Under the pieces are notes generated by a model, which was not told the DNA's origin, did no database searches, and worked only from the letters and a program-made list of their open reading frames with translations. The translations under genes and the position numbers were made by a program. A stretch of DNA of 64,000 bases, taken from positions 62,001 to 126,000 of the forward strand of contig JAEWWU010000018.1 in assembly GCA_023396255.1 (NCBI GenBank), given 5' to 3'. Positions 8,454 to 16,612 of this stretch are shown here, piece by piece. The DNA is from Bacteroidota bacterium (GTDB lineage: Bacteria > Bacteroidota > Bacteroidia > Bacteroidales > Porphyromonadaceae). Each line of letters opens with the position of its first letter. Within the stretch, counting starts at the first letter, position 1.

Positions 8454-10022
8454 TTAGAAAAAGAACTCTATTCCCCAATTCAAGTAGTGATTATTTTGCG
8501 AAGCAATCCGAGTATTTTGCCATTGCGTAAAAACGGAGGCAACAAATTTGCCCATTACAGAACGGCTGCAACGCACTCCTATCTGCCAAGAGTAAGTTCG
8601 TTTCGAGTTGTGCTCAAAGGAGCGAACCAATTCGTCAACCTGCGCTTGTAATGAGTGTTTTGTCGGATGTACATCGAGGATATTTTTTCGCGAATGAGGT
8701 TGAGACAGACATCCCTCCATTTCTGCTTCCAAAGCCCAATGGTCAAAAGTTCGACCTATTCTTGCCAAAACAGACTCTTTCAACACCGCTATACCTACGG
8801 ATTCCTGCGGATGAAGCAATCTCCGCTGGAGAGTCTCATAATCGACTCTGCACGATAACAAACCATACCAAGAGCCTCGCATATACTCAGCCATAAACTC
8901 GGATTTGATATGGTGCAAAAGCGATTCGTAGAGAGGCAACGACGCTATTCGAGGATAAATCCCGGCAGCAGCATCACCATACATAAATACAGTTCCTACC
9001 CTACGCTCACAACGGTAGCTTCCCTTTATGCCAAGGATTGCCTCTTGTGAGAGTCGAGTCTGCAAACCAGCTTCCGAAATGATTGTTCCGGTATGCATCT
9101 GCGCCATAGAAAGTTGATTGAGATTCTTCAATATCTTATCGAACGCGAACAACTGCCAACGAACTCCTGCAAAAAAGGAAGTCTTGCGCTTTCTATCCAC
9201 AGGCAACAGATCCAACCCAGCTGAATAGAGATACCCCTTGTAAAAATTCTCCGTATTGTTTCCCCTAAATCGATAATAATCTTGAGACAATCCCAAGAAG
9301 TGATACTCCGAAGGAACTCCCAACTCGCTCATAAAAAGGACCTCGTTGGATTGCTTATAAGTACCTGCCGTCCCATAAACGATCACTGCACAATGATCTC
9401 CCAAGACGAAACCCACAGAGGGAGAAAGTTGAAAACAGGTTGTTAAGTTCTTTGGTCTGGGATCCACATAAAAGGAAGAAATAACAGCCTTGTACGAGGC
9501 ATTGATCCCCCAGTTCCACAAATTATACTTACGTGCAAATCCTCCCGAAAAAAAATACGACTCACGATTGCGGTTCTGTTGGGCTACCGTATCTCCCATA
9601 ACAAACGGAGCTAAGAGCTGATAGTCATCTGAATGATTGAGAGCTACCCCACCCAACAAAGCGTTGCCATAACCGGCCTTTGTAAAAGCAGCAATAGCCC
9701 CTTTTTTCAAAAAAGTTTCTGCACTCGTTTGCCACTCTCTCTTACTCGTTCCCTCTTGTATGTACCGAGGATTCTGTTTCTGATAATCGTCCTTCCCCAC
9801 CGTTATTGCTCCGTGCGAAGGCAACACGCTGTACAACAAATGAGTTGCATACTGCTCTTGAGCAAAAGGGATTGCAAAGTTCGATACTGCTGCTCTTTTA
9901 AGACGCAACGTGTACAGTAGCGAATCTCCGGAAAAGAAGCTACTCTCTCCCCCCTTTGCATAGTTAAAATGTACCACACAAAGCCCCCACACAATCAAAA
10001 ACAGAACGAAGATCTTTCTCAT
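8454..10022 (-). CDS. DUF6850-like outer membrane beta-barrel protein
   Basis: The 522-residue protein has a signal peptide (about residues 1-23), many alternating amphipathic strands rich in Tyr, Trp and Gly, and ends LNWGIEFFF with a terminal Phe typical of outer membrane barrels. Its position behind a TonB-dependent receptor and a DUF4876-like gene matches the DUF6850 family layout as I remember it; this assignment is from context and composition. The start lies 14 bases after the preceding stop, so translation is probably coupled. The transported substrate is unknown. Confidence 0.65.
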   Translation of the reverse strand: MRKIFVLFLIVWGLCVVHFNYAKGGESSFFSGDSLLYTLRLKRAAVSNFAIPFAQEQYATHLLYSVLPSHGAITVGKDDYQKQNPRYIQEGTSKREWQTSAETFLKKGAIAAFTKAGYGNALLGGVALNHSDDYQLLAPFVMGDTVAQQNRNRESYFFSGGFARKYNLWNWGINASYKAVISSFYVDPRPKNLTTCFQLSPSVGFVLGDHCAVIVYGTAGTYKQSNEVLFMSELGVPSEYHFLGLSQDYYRFRGNNTENFYKGYLYSAGLDLLPVDRKRKTSFFAGVRWQLFAFDKILKNLNQLSMAQMHTGTIISEAGLQTRLSQEAILGIKGSYRCERRVGTVFMYGDAAAGIYPRIASLPLYESLLHHIKSEFMAEYMRGSWYGLLSCRVDYETLQRRLLHPQESVGIAVLKESVLARIGRTFDHWALEAEMEGCLSQPHSRKNILDVHPTKHSLQAQVDELVRSFEHNSKRTYSWQIGVRCSRSVMGKFVASVFTQWQNTRIASQNNHYLNWGIEFFF

Positions 10023-10036
10023 AGTCTGTGTTTCAA

Positions 10037-11404
10037 CTACTCTACGGGCATTACACCATCGTGGGTCTGTTGAGAGGCCTTTGTTCCGCCTGCATCTGTC
10101 GCCGTTTTTTGCCGTTCCACGATGGAAGGGATTACCATAGGATTAAAATCTTTTGTTGAGTTATTGGTATCTTGCAATACGATACACCCATCCGACAATA
10201 TCTCTTTTACCTTACGCCTAACACTATGGAAGTAGCGGTCTTTCTGCTTGTCTACCGTACCACAGTTGGTCCACCCCGCATCAATGGTCGGAGGGAGTAT
10301 ATTCCATACCACTTTGGACGCTACACTACAATTCACCCCATCCAAAATCCACTCGTTGGGCAAACGATATGTTTGGCGTTCCATAGGATAGTCTCCGGTG
10401 GGGGCACTTATCGTATATCGAAAAGTGTAGCGATATTCTTTCAAGTACTCTTGCTTGGACACCGGTATTCTGGCAATGGCATAAGAGCGAAACCCTCTAT
10501 TGTGCAAAACCCAAATGCTTTTGGTATAGCAGTACCACTTGTCCATATTGGGAACCAAAGGGCTATCGAAATCTGTGTGCGCCGGAGCCGAGGAAATATC
10601 GTACCACTCCATATCCGCTTTGGAGAGATCGAACGAATTCGGATTTACCGCTTTATGGTCAATGCCTGTATCACAAATAACGAAATCTCCACCGGGAGGC
10701 ACCGGGTGCTCGGAACCGCTGCCCGGAACTACATAGATAGCCTCCACGCTAAAATCCGTCATCTGCAAATCGGGGGTATAGTTGTACTTCTGCACGGAAG
10801 TAAATGTAGACTCCGTGAGAGCAATTCCATCAGCGTACAACATCCTATCCGTATTATTGTGCAGTACAACGTAGTTATCCCCGTGGTACTGTTTCCCCGA
10901 TGGATAAAGAGTACCGGTAAAGAAGATTTCCCTGATGACAAAATCCCCTACCTCTTTGATCACAAAAGCCTCCAGGGACACTTTCTGCCCTCCTTTTTGC
11001 GAGCTTATTTGTACCGCCTCTCTCTGCCCCTTGAGATTGACTTTTACCGAAGTGTTTGGAGTTGTGCAAACCGCCTCGAGAGAGACGTTGTACAGTCCGG
11101 GTAAGAGTTGTATATCTTTCCCTGAAGAAGATGTATTGCTCTCGCCTGTCGAAACATTATAAAACGAGTACAGGGCTTTCTCTATCACTGCCCCTTTGAC
11201 CTCCGGTGGCAAAACGAGTTCTACGGATACCGAAACCGGAATAGGTGGCGTAGGCTTATCCGGAACACACCCAACCCCAACAAGGCAAGATACGGATACA
11301 AGAAAAACGAGAGCTCTGCATACTCCAAAACCGGTCTCCTTCGCTCGAAATACTTTCAACCTGCGTAGGGATATATTCTTTTCAATTCGTATAAGTCTGT
11401 TCAT
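10037..11404 (-). CDS. DUF4876-like secreted/lipoprotein component of a TonB system
   Basis: The 455-residue protein has a basic N-terminal stretch (~30 residues), a hydrophobic segment and then GVGCVPDKPTPP, which reads like an imperfect lipoprotein box with Cys at about residue 46. A prealbumin/Ig-like region (LLPGLYNVSLEAV) and a lamin-tail-like or DUF4876-like region (REIFFTGTLYPSGKQYHGDNYVVLHNNTD in part) follow. It lies 6 bases after the TonB receptor gene and 14 bases before the barrel gene. The likely site is the outer leaflet of the outer membrane next to the receptor. The ligand is unknown. Confidence 0.7.
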   Translation of the reverse strand: MNRLIRIEKNISLRRLKVFRAKETGFGVCRALVFLVSVSCLVGVGCVPDKPTPPIPVSVSVELVLPPEVKGAVIEKALYSFYNVSTGESNTSSSGKDIQLLPGLYNVSLEAVCTTPNTSVKVNLKGQREAVQISSQKGGQKVSLEAFVIKEVGDFVIREIFFTGTLYPSGKQYHGDNYVVLHNNTDRMLYADGIALTESTFTSVQKYNYTPDLQMTDFSVEAIYVVPGSGSEHPVPPGGDFVICDTGIDHKAVNPNSFDLSKADMEWYDISSAPAHTDFDSPLVPNMDKWYCYTKSIWVLHNRGFRSYAIARIPVSKQEYLKEYRYTFRYTISAPTGDYPMERQTYRLPNEWILDGVNCSVASKVVWNILPPTIDAGWTNCGTVDKQKDRYFHSVRRKVKEILSDGCIVLQDTNNSTKDFNPMVIPSIVERQKTATDAGGTKASQQTHDGVMPVE

Positions 11405-11410
11405 TATTTT

Positions 11411-14248
11411 TCAATATCTAAGTTGTACTTCCATTCCGAAATAAGGGAATACATTACGCCGAACAATAATGTTGTTGGCTTTATAGTCGGGTGTGTAATC
11501 CCACAGATTGTGAGCAAAAATGGACATACGGAGATGCTTCCCCACCATTTTTGTCAATTTCAAATTGACGTTCACGCCTCCGGGAACATATACTTCTCTA
11601 AACAGAGCCGAGTTGAAGCTCTCCTTGAGCTGTTTGAGGTACACATTCTGTTCACTTTCGGAGGTATAGTTGTGTAATTTCCCGTCCTCCGCAGCAAAAT
11701 AGGCAAATGGAGTTCCTTCCATAGGCATTCGACGCATAGCCGTGAACCAAACACACTCGACCGTTGTCGAAAAAATGAGGCCATAGTGAGGTATTTGGGT
11801 ATCCAAAATGATGTTGGTATTAAGGCGTTTATTGTGACTTCCTTCATCTCGGTTGTACAATCCTACGTAAAGATCTCCAACAGCCTTATTGTCGATTACG
11901 GCAGAAACGGGAACAAAAAGAGCCATACTATTGGAATAGGAAGAGTGGTAATAGGCTCCATTGATCGTTATGGCTGTTCTCAAAGCAGCTATTCGCGGCG
12001 AGGAGAACGAAAACTCTATTCCCCTTTTAACTACCAATGTCCCATTCTGAGGCAGTGATTTAATTTCTAACTTCTTCTCTCTCGTGTACGGGATTGCCGA
12101 CAGATCGGGAGGAGCCGTAAGAGAAGATCCATCAACAGAAGAGTGATCGTATTTCTTAAACGAATAGGCCTCCGGTTCGGGATTGTATCTAAAGCCCGTA
12201 GTCATCTTCTCAAAAAAGCCGGTAACTCCGATCGAAAATCCATCTCCCCAATTAACCCGAATATGAGCATCCACCTTATGATTAAGGGTGGGTTTGAGGT
12301 TATAAGAAGAGACATCTCTGACATAGGTTATCACATTGAACCGGCTGTACATCTCGGGATGGTACACATCATAATAGTTGAGCTGCAAAATATCTATGTA
12401 ACGAGTGTCCGGAAAAAGATAGTTGAGTGTGGGCATCCGATGGGTTGTTCCGTAACCGACTCCACAAGAGACCAAAAACTGTTCCTTTCCCACCCTAAGG
12501 GAGCGACTCTTCCATTGCAAATTGGCCCTCGGATCCAAATAAACCTTTCCCGCAATCAGATACTTCTTGTCGAGCCCCGGTAAGGATGTCGATCGCACCC
12601 CCGCCCTCAATTCCAAGCTATTCTTATCATTGATAGGAACGGAGAAAAAGTCCTCGGCAAAAAAGGATAGCGTTTGCAACGCAGGAATAGTTCTGTAATC
12701 ACGGGGGCGTGTGTCCCATCTGCCAATAAATATGGGGCGACGAAGGTCGTACACCTGCCCTTTACCCCAATTCTTAACGAAGCTGTACTCCGCCCCTCCT
12801 TTGAAGTCGTGTACACATCCTTCAAACTTCAGTCTGTAAGAAGCCGTAGTTGAAAAGTCCACACTAAACGGACGACCATAACAAGCGTAGTCGGCAACAT
12901 ACTCCCCCAACAAAAGGGAAGCATCGTGCTCCCCACTCTCATAAGACGAGGGAGCCAAAGAGGCCCTGTCCGGAGCCATCAATTTGCGTTCTCGAAGCAA
13001 CTCTATCTGTTGAGAGGCACTGCACCGAATTTTAAACTCTTTCCACCCCGAATCCTCCACATCGGGAGAAAGAAATTGCCCCATACCGGTCAGAGCGCAA
13101 CGGTTGTATGAAGAATAATACTCGTCTGTCTTCCCATACGACAAATCGGGATCTCGCTTAGCATTATCGAAAGATCCTGTATAATCTCCTATCACGTGCC
13201 ATTTCCAATGATGCTCTTCTCCATAATAGCGCAGCGATGTATTGATTCTTTTGTATCCGACAAGGAGGTTTCTGGGATCAATTCGAGAATCAATAAGTCC
13301 TAAGTCTGCGTTTATATGTTGCTGACCATTGGAAGACCCCCGATTAAGTACAACACCTCCCTCAATATATCCCAGCTTACTGTACCCGTCTGCCTTAAAT
13401 CGAGCAGATGGGCTCACAACCCTACTCTTGCGAGTGACCAGCACCACTCCGGAGGTAAGATTGCCAAACTCCACCGAAGGGATACCGGTGATGAACTCCA
13501 CTTGTTCGATGTTATCCGTGCTCAACGTGCGCATATCCACTCCCCGATTGATACTGTTTCTTTGGCTCTCCCACACAGACGATGTTCCGGATGGCTTATA
13601 CTGCAAGTTGCCGTCCGTAACAATAGGGGCACCATCTACCACAAAAGAAACGCCGAGAGAAGTTATGGAATAATTAGGATTATACGTTTGCGCTCCGGAG
13701 GTGGACAAAGAGCCCGTCTCCCTCAACAAGAGAGGATTAAATCGATCCATCTGAGGGGCTGCACTTTTCCCACCCGGCAACAAGGCAATGAGATCCGAAA
13801 AACTATTTGGTTGTAAATGGTCTATGGCTGCACGACCTATTTTTATGGAAGAGGTTTCTCTGTTACCGGCCTTTGCCGTGACAACAACAGTAGACAATCT
13901 CCGAGAATCTTGAAACAAAATATCTCGCAACACCACCCCACCGGAAACCGAAGAAGAACGAACCTTTTCCCCTTTGGAAACGATCCCCAAATAGCGACAC
14001 CGAACGTACAACTCTTCGTTGCAGGGAAGTCCTTGTAGTAAATACTCTCCTCGCTCATTGGTGACCGTTACGGCTATTTCCTTTTGACTCTTTTCGCTCC
14101 AAGCCGACACCGTGGCATACTCCAAAGGCAACAAACTACTCTCCTCGATAACTTTTCCCCGAATGGAAGAACTTTGTTGCTGAGCATCAACGGCATAGAA
14201 TGAAATAAAAAATATAATTACGTACAGTGTTTTCTTGTACCGATTCAT
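11411..14248 (-). CDS. TonB-dependent outer membrane receptor
   Basis: From the ATG at 14248 the protein has 945 residues. It has a signal peptide, an N-terminal carboxypeptidase-like regulatory domain (IRGKVIEESSLLPLEYATVSA), a plug domain (TLSTDNIEQVEFITGIPSVEFGNLTSGVVLV) and a long 22-strand-type barrel ending GMEVQLRY. It should import a bulky substrate using TonB energy. The frame extends to 14272, but a promoter at 14270-14301 places the transcript start inside that extension. It heads a four-gene operon running to 5936. The divergent neighbour at 14629 is an AraC regulator that may control it; that is inference. Confidence 0.88.
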   Translation of the reverse strand: MNRYKKTLYVIIFFISFYAVDAQQQSSSIRGKVIEESSLLPLEYATVSAWSEKSQKEIAVTVTNERGEYLLQGLPCNEELYVRCRYLGIVSKGEKVRSSSVSGGVVLRDILFQDSRRLSTVVVTAKAGNRETSSIKIGRAAIDHLQPNSFSDLIALLPGGKSAAPQMDRFNPLLLRETGSLSTSGAQTYNPNYSITSLGVSFVVDGAPIVTDGNLQYKPSGTSSVWESQRNSINRGVDMRTLSTDNIEQVEFITGIPSVEFGNLTSGVVLVTRKSRVVSPSARFKADGYSKLGYIEGGVVLNRGSSNGQQHINADLGLIDSRIDPRNLLVGYKRINTSLRYYGEEHHWKWHVIGDYTGSFDNAKRDPDLSYGKTDEYYSSYNRCALTGMGQFLSPDVEDSGWKEFKIRCSASQQIELLRERKLMAPDRASLAPSSYESGEHDASLLLGEYVADYACYGRPFSVDFSTTASYRLKFEGCVHDFKGGAEYSFVKNWGKGQVYDLRRPIFIGRWDTRPRDYRTIPALQTLSFFAEDFFSVPINDKNSLELRAGVRSTSLPGLDKKYLIAGKVYLDPRANLQWKSRSLRVGKEQFLVSCGVGYGTTHRMPTLNYLFPDTRYIDILQLNYYDVYHPEMYSRFNVITYVRDVSSYNLKPTLNHKVDAHIRVNWGDGFSIGVTGFFEKMTTGFRYNPEPEAYSFKKYDHSSVDGSSLTAPPDLSAIPYTREKKLEIKSLPQNGTLVVKRGIEFSFSSPRIAALRTAITINGAYYHSSYSNSMALFVPVSAVIDNKAVGDLYVGLYNRDEGSHNKRLNTNIILDTQIPHYGLIFSTTVECVWFTAMRRMPMEGTPFAYFAAEDGKLHNYTSESEQNVYLKQLKESFNSALFREVYVPGGVNVNLKLTKMVGKHLRMSIFAHNLWDYTPDYKANNIIVRRNVFPYFGMEVQLRY

Positions 14249-14269
14249 TTCATATGACTTTATAGAGCG

Positions 14270-14301
14270 CAAAGGTAGTTGCCTACCACCCCTATTTGCA
14301 A
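14270..14301 (-). promoter_or_regulatory. Promoter of the TonB-receptor operon
   Basis: On the minus strand TTG (14299-14301) is followed after 21 bases by TACCTTTG (14270-14277). The expected transcript start is near 14263, upstream of the ATG at 14248, which decides the start of the receptor. Confidence 0.65.
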
Positions 14302-14398
14302 TACCTAATTATTGTCATTTATTCCTTTCCATCAAGCTATCCTACATTCATTTGTATTACTGAAAAGGTGCAATTGTTCTCAAATACAATTAGGCTGA

Positions 14399-14504
14399 GG
14401 GATTAGTTCCCTGCAAAGAAAAATTATGTTGGACGGAAGAAAAATTCATAGGGAATTATCAAACAATAATTCCCTGCTTTTCTCCAATTTTGAGGGAACT
14501 ATTC
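14399..14504 (+). repeat. Dispersed palindromic intergenic repeat, copy A
   Basis: This copy shares the core TTGGACGGAAGAAAAATT and the arms TAGTTCCCT, AGGGAATTA, AATTCCCT and AGGGAACTA with copies at 33358, 46202 and 61631. The arms can fold into successive stem-loops. The 17 bases between the last two arms are inverted relative to copy D. It occupies most of the 380-base gap between the TonB receptor and the AraC gene and ends 125 bases before the AraC start. No other gene is visible in this gap. Confidence 0.85.
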
Positions 14505-14628
14505 AAGAAAGAATTCTTGAGGAAAAAGTAAAAGATCTGTGTGTGTAAAAAATTGATACGATAACGTCTACGAGAAGTTTTTGTCCACTCATCTTTTCTG
14601 TTTGTCGACAAAAGACGACCTTTGTCTT

Positions 14629-15474
14629 ATGAACAATGCGATGATTAAAAGATATCTGTTCAATACACCCTCGACAATCGGAGTTGAAGCCAAGAGTCTT
14701 GATTTTCTTTGGGAAAAAGCTCCTATGACAGAGGGAATACATCGAGCTGATTTTTACCATCTTATTTGGGTAGAAAAAGGAAACCTTTTTCTGATGGTTG
14801 ACTTTGAAGAGCTTTGTTTGCAAAGCAACGATGCTTTTCTTATATCTCCGGGGCAAATCTGTCGCTTTAATCTTCTATCCCATCCACAAGCATTCTCTGT
14901 ATTATTCGTTCCCGAATTCCTTGGTGAAGCCTCAACCGATGCTCAACTTCTTCATCGAATATTAAGGATAAGTCCCCTTGGGCATAAAGTAATATCCTTG
15001 CAAGGTCTACCTATGAGCAGTCTGATGCAACAACTTATCCGTGAACTGGAAAACGATACAGACGAATATCAATTAGTCGTTGCACGTAGCTGTTTGCGTA
15101 TCTTGTTGGCTGAAGTTGCCCGCCGTCTCCCCAAAATGCCCGGCAACTCAAATGAAACTGCAAAACGTTTTTTTGAAGAGGTGGAAAAACACCATCACCA
15201 ATGGCACAATGTGAGTGATTATTTACCTCTGCTTTCTGTACAAGAGAAACCTCTCTCCGAATCCGTCCGCCTTGCCGTAGGAATGACCCCCAAAATATAT
15301 CTCGACCAAAGACGTATGCTCGAAGCCAAACGCTTTCTGGCATATAGCAACCTATCTATCAAGGAAATTGCATTCTCTTTGGGATTTGATGAACCGACGA
15401 ACTTCAACAAATTCTTTCGCAAGCACTCCGGCATAAGTCCTAACGAATTTAGACTTATGCAGACAAGAAAATAA
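14629..15474 (+). CDS. AraC-family transcriptional regulator
   Basis: From the ATG at 14629 the protein has 281 residues. The N-terminal ~130 residues form a cupin-like sensing domain (FYHLIWVEKGNLFLMVDFEELCL, FLISPGQICRF). The C-terminal ~100 residues are the AraC double helix-turn-helix, with LAVGMTPKIYLDQRRMLEAKRFL and SIKEIAFSLGFDEPTNFNKFF. The frame is open further upstream to 14581 without an ATG; a second ATG lies at 14641. A CCTTTG stretch 5 bases before the chosen ATG could be a weak -7 element. Likely targets are the SnoaL-type gene 100 bases downstream or the divergent TonB operon, both inferred from position. Confidence 0.88.
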   Translation: MNNAMIKRYLFNTPSTIGVEAKSLDFLWEKAPMTEGIHRADFYHLIWVEKGNLFLMVDFEELCLQSNDAFLISPGQICRFNLLSHPQAFSVLFVPEFLGEASTDAQLLHRILRISPLGHKVISLQGLPMSSLMQQLIRELENDTDEYQLVVARSCLRILLAEVARRLPKMPGNSNETAKRFFEEVEKHHHQWHNVSDYLPLLSVQEKPLSESVRLAVGMTPKIYLDQRRMLEAKRFLAYSNLSIKEIAFSLGFDEPTNFNKFFRKHSGISPNEFRLMQTRK

Positions 15475-15494
15475 AAATCTCCTGTCGGAGATTT
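15475..15494 (+). terminator. Short hairpin after the AraC gene
   Basis: An 8-bp stem (15475-15482 with 15487-15494) with a tetraloop begins at the stop codon of the AraC gene. No T-run follows, so it may be an attenuator or RNA-stability element rather than a full terminator. Confidence 0.35.
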
Positions 15495-15574
15495 ACCCTA
15501 TAAACGCCCAAAAGGATTATAAGAAGCGTATCCGTTGCCTCTTCCTTTGCCATATCAAAATCAATGAAAAAAAG

Positions 15575-16438
15575 ATGATGGCAAAAGTGACAACAATTCT
15601 GATCGCAGCCCTTACAACAGTCTGTTGCATTGCACAGGAGGCTAAAAGTCTAACAAAAACAAATAATCCAATGAGCAAAAAAGAACAAGTAGTAGCTCTT
15701 CTCAAGAGCATTGAAACGGGAGATACAAATCCTATCGCATTTATCAATGCAAACAAATACACCCAACACAACCTCGCTATAAAAGATGGCTTGGCCGGGT
15801 TCGGAGCAACCCTTGCTGCGCTCCCCAAGGGGTCGGCGCGTGTACATACCGTACGTGTTTTTCAAGATGATAACTTTGTCTTTGCACACACCGATTACAA
15901 TTTCTTTGGACCTAAAATAGGCTTTGACATTTTCCGCTTCGAAGATGGTAAAATTGTAGAGCATTGGGATAACCTTGCCGAAACTCCTGCCGTGGCGAAC
16001 CCCAGCAATCATACTATGATTGACGGAACTACCGAACTAAAAGATTTGGACAAGACGGCAATAAATAAAACCCTCGTAGAACAGTTTGTTCGCGACGTGC
16101 TTATAGGACAAGCCCCCGATAAGCTAACGAGCTATTTTGATGGGGACAAATATATACAGCACAATCCGGCAATTGCAGACGGACTTTCGGGGTTGGGTAC
16201 GGCCCTCGCCGAAATGGCCAAGAATGGAGTAACAATGACCTACGAACGCATTCATAAAGTACTTGGAGAGGGAAATTTCGTTCTCGTGGTAAGTGAGGGA
16301 TATTTTGCGGGTAAGCAGGTAAGTTTCTACGATCTCTTTCGAGTAGAAGCAGGCAAGATTGCCGAGCACTGGGACGTTATCGAACCAATACTTCCGGGCT
16401 CGGAATGGCAGCATCAAAATGGGAAATTCGGATTCTGA
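15575..16438 (+). CDS. Secreted protein with two tandem SnoaL/NTF2-like domains
   Basis: The 287-residue protein has a signal peptide (about residues 1-21) followed by two copies of the same domain (about 30-145 and 160-280). Matching pairs are ANKYTQHNLAIKDGLAGF with GDKYIQHNPAIADGLSGL, and IFRFEDGKIVEHWD with LFRVEAGKIAEHWD. These are SnoaL-like hallmarks, a fold used by small-molecule isomerases and hydrolases as well as non-catalytic binders. The function here is unknown. It follows an AraC regulator on the same strand and precedes a strong bidirectional hairpin, so it may be an AraC-controlled stress or detoxification gene. Confidence 0.8.
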   Translation: MMAKVTTILIAALTTVCCIAQEAKSLTKTNNPMSKKEQVVALLKSIETGDTNPIAFINANKYTQHNLAIKDGLAGFGATLAALPKGSARVHTVRVFQDDNFVFAHTDYNFFGPKIGFDIFRFEDGKIVEHWDNLAETPAVANPSNHTMIDGTTELKDLDKTAINKTLVEQFVRDVLIGQAPDKLTSYFDGDKYIQHNPAIADGLSGLGTALAEMAKNGVTMTYERIHKVLGEGNFVLVVSEGYFAGKQVSFYDLFRVEAGKIAEHWDVIEPILPGSEWQHQNGKFGF

Positions 16439-16462
16439 ATAATAACGAAAAAAATAAAAAAC

Positions 16463-16498
16463 AAAGCCCGCGTTGTCCATAATCACAACGTGGGCTTT
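16463..16498. terminator. Bidirectional terminator
   Basis: A long stem with one G-T pair (about 16463-16476 with 16485-16498) separates two convergent genes. Read on the minus strand it is followed by a long T-rich tract, and it probably also stops the SnoaL gene transcript. Confidence 0.75.
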
Positions 16499-16612
16499 GC
16501 CGTTATTTGCACAGTGTTGCGACAGTGATCAATTTCGGGAAGAGGCAAAAAGATCTTTTCCTTACCACTTCGAAATCCAGGGATCGACTATTATGACACA
16601 CTGCCAATAATT

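Noticed and set aside
14399..14504. Repeat as an insertion sequence
   Set aside because: It is about 110 bp with no coding capacity; a non-autonomous or REP-like element is possible, but no transposase or target duplication was seen in the window.
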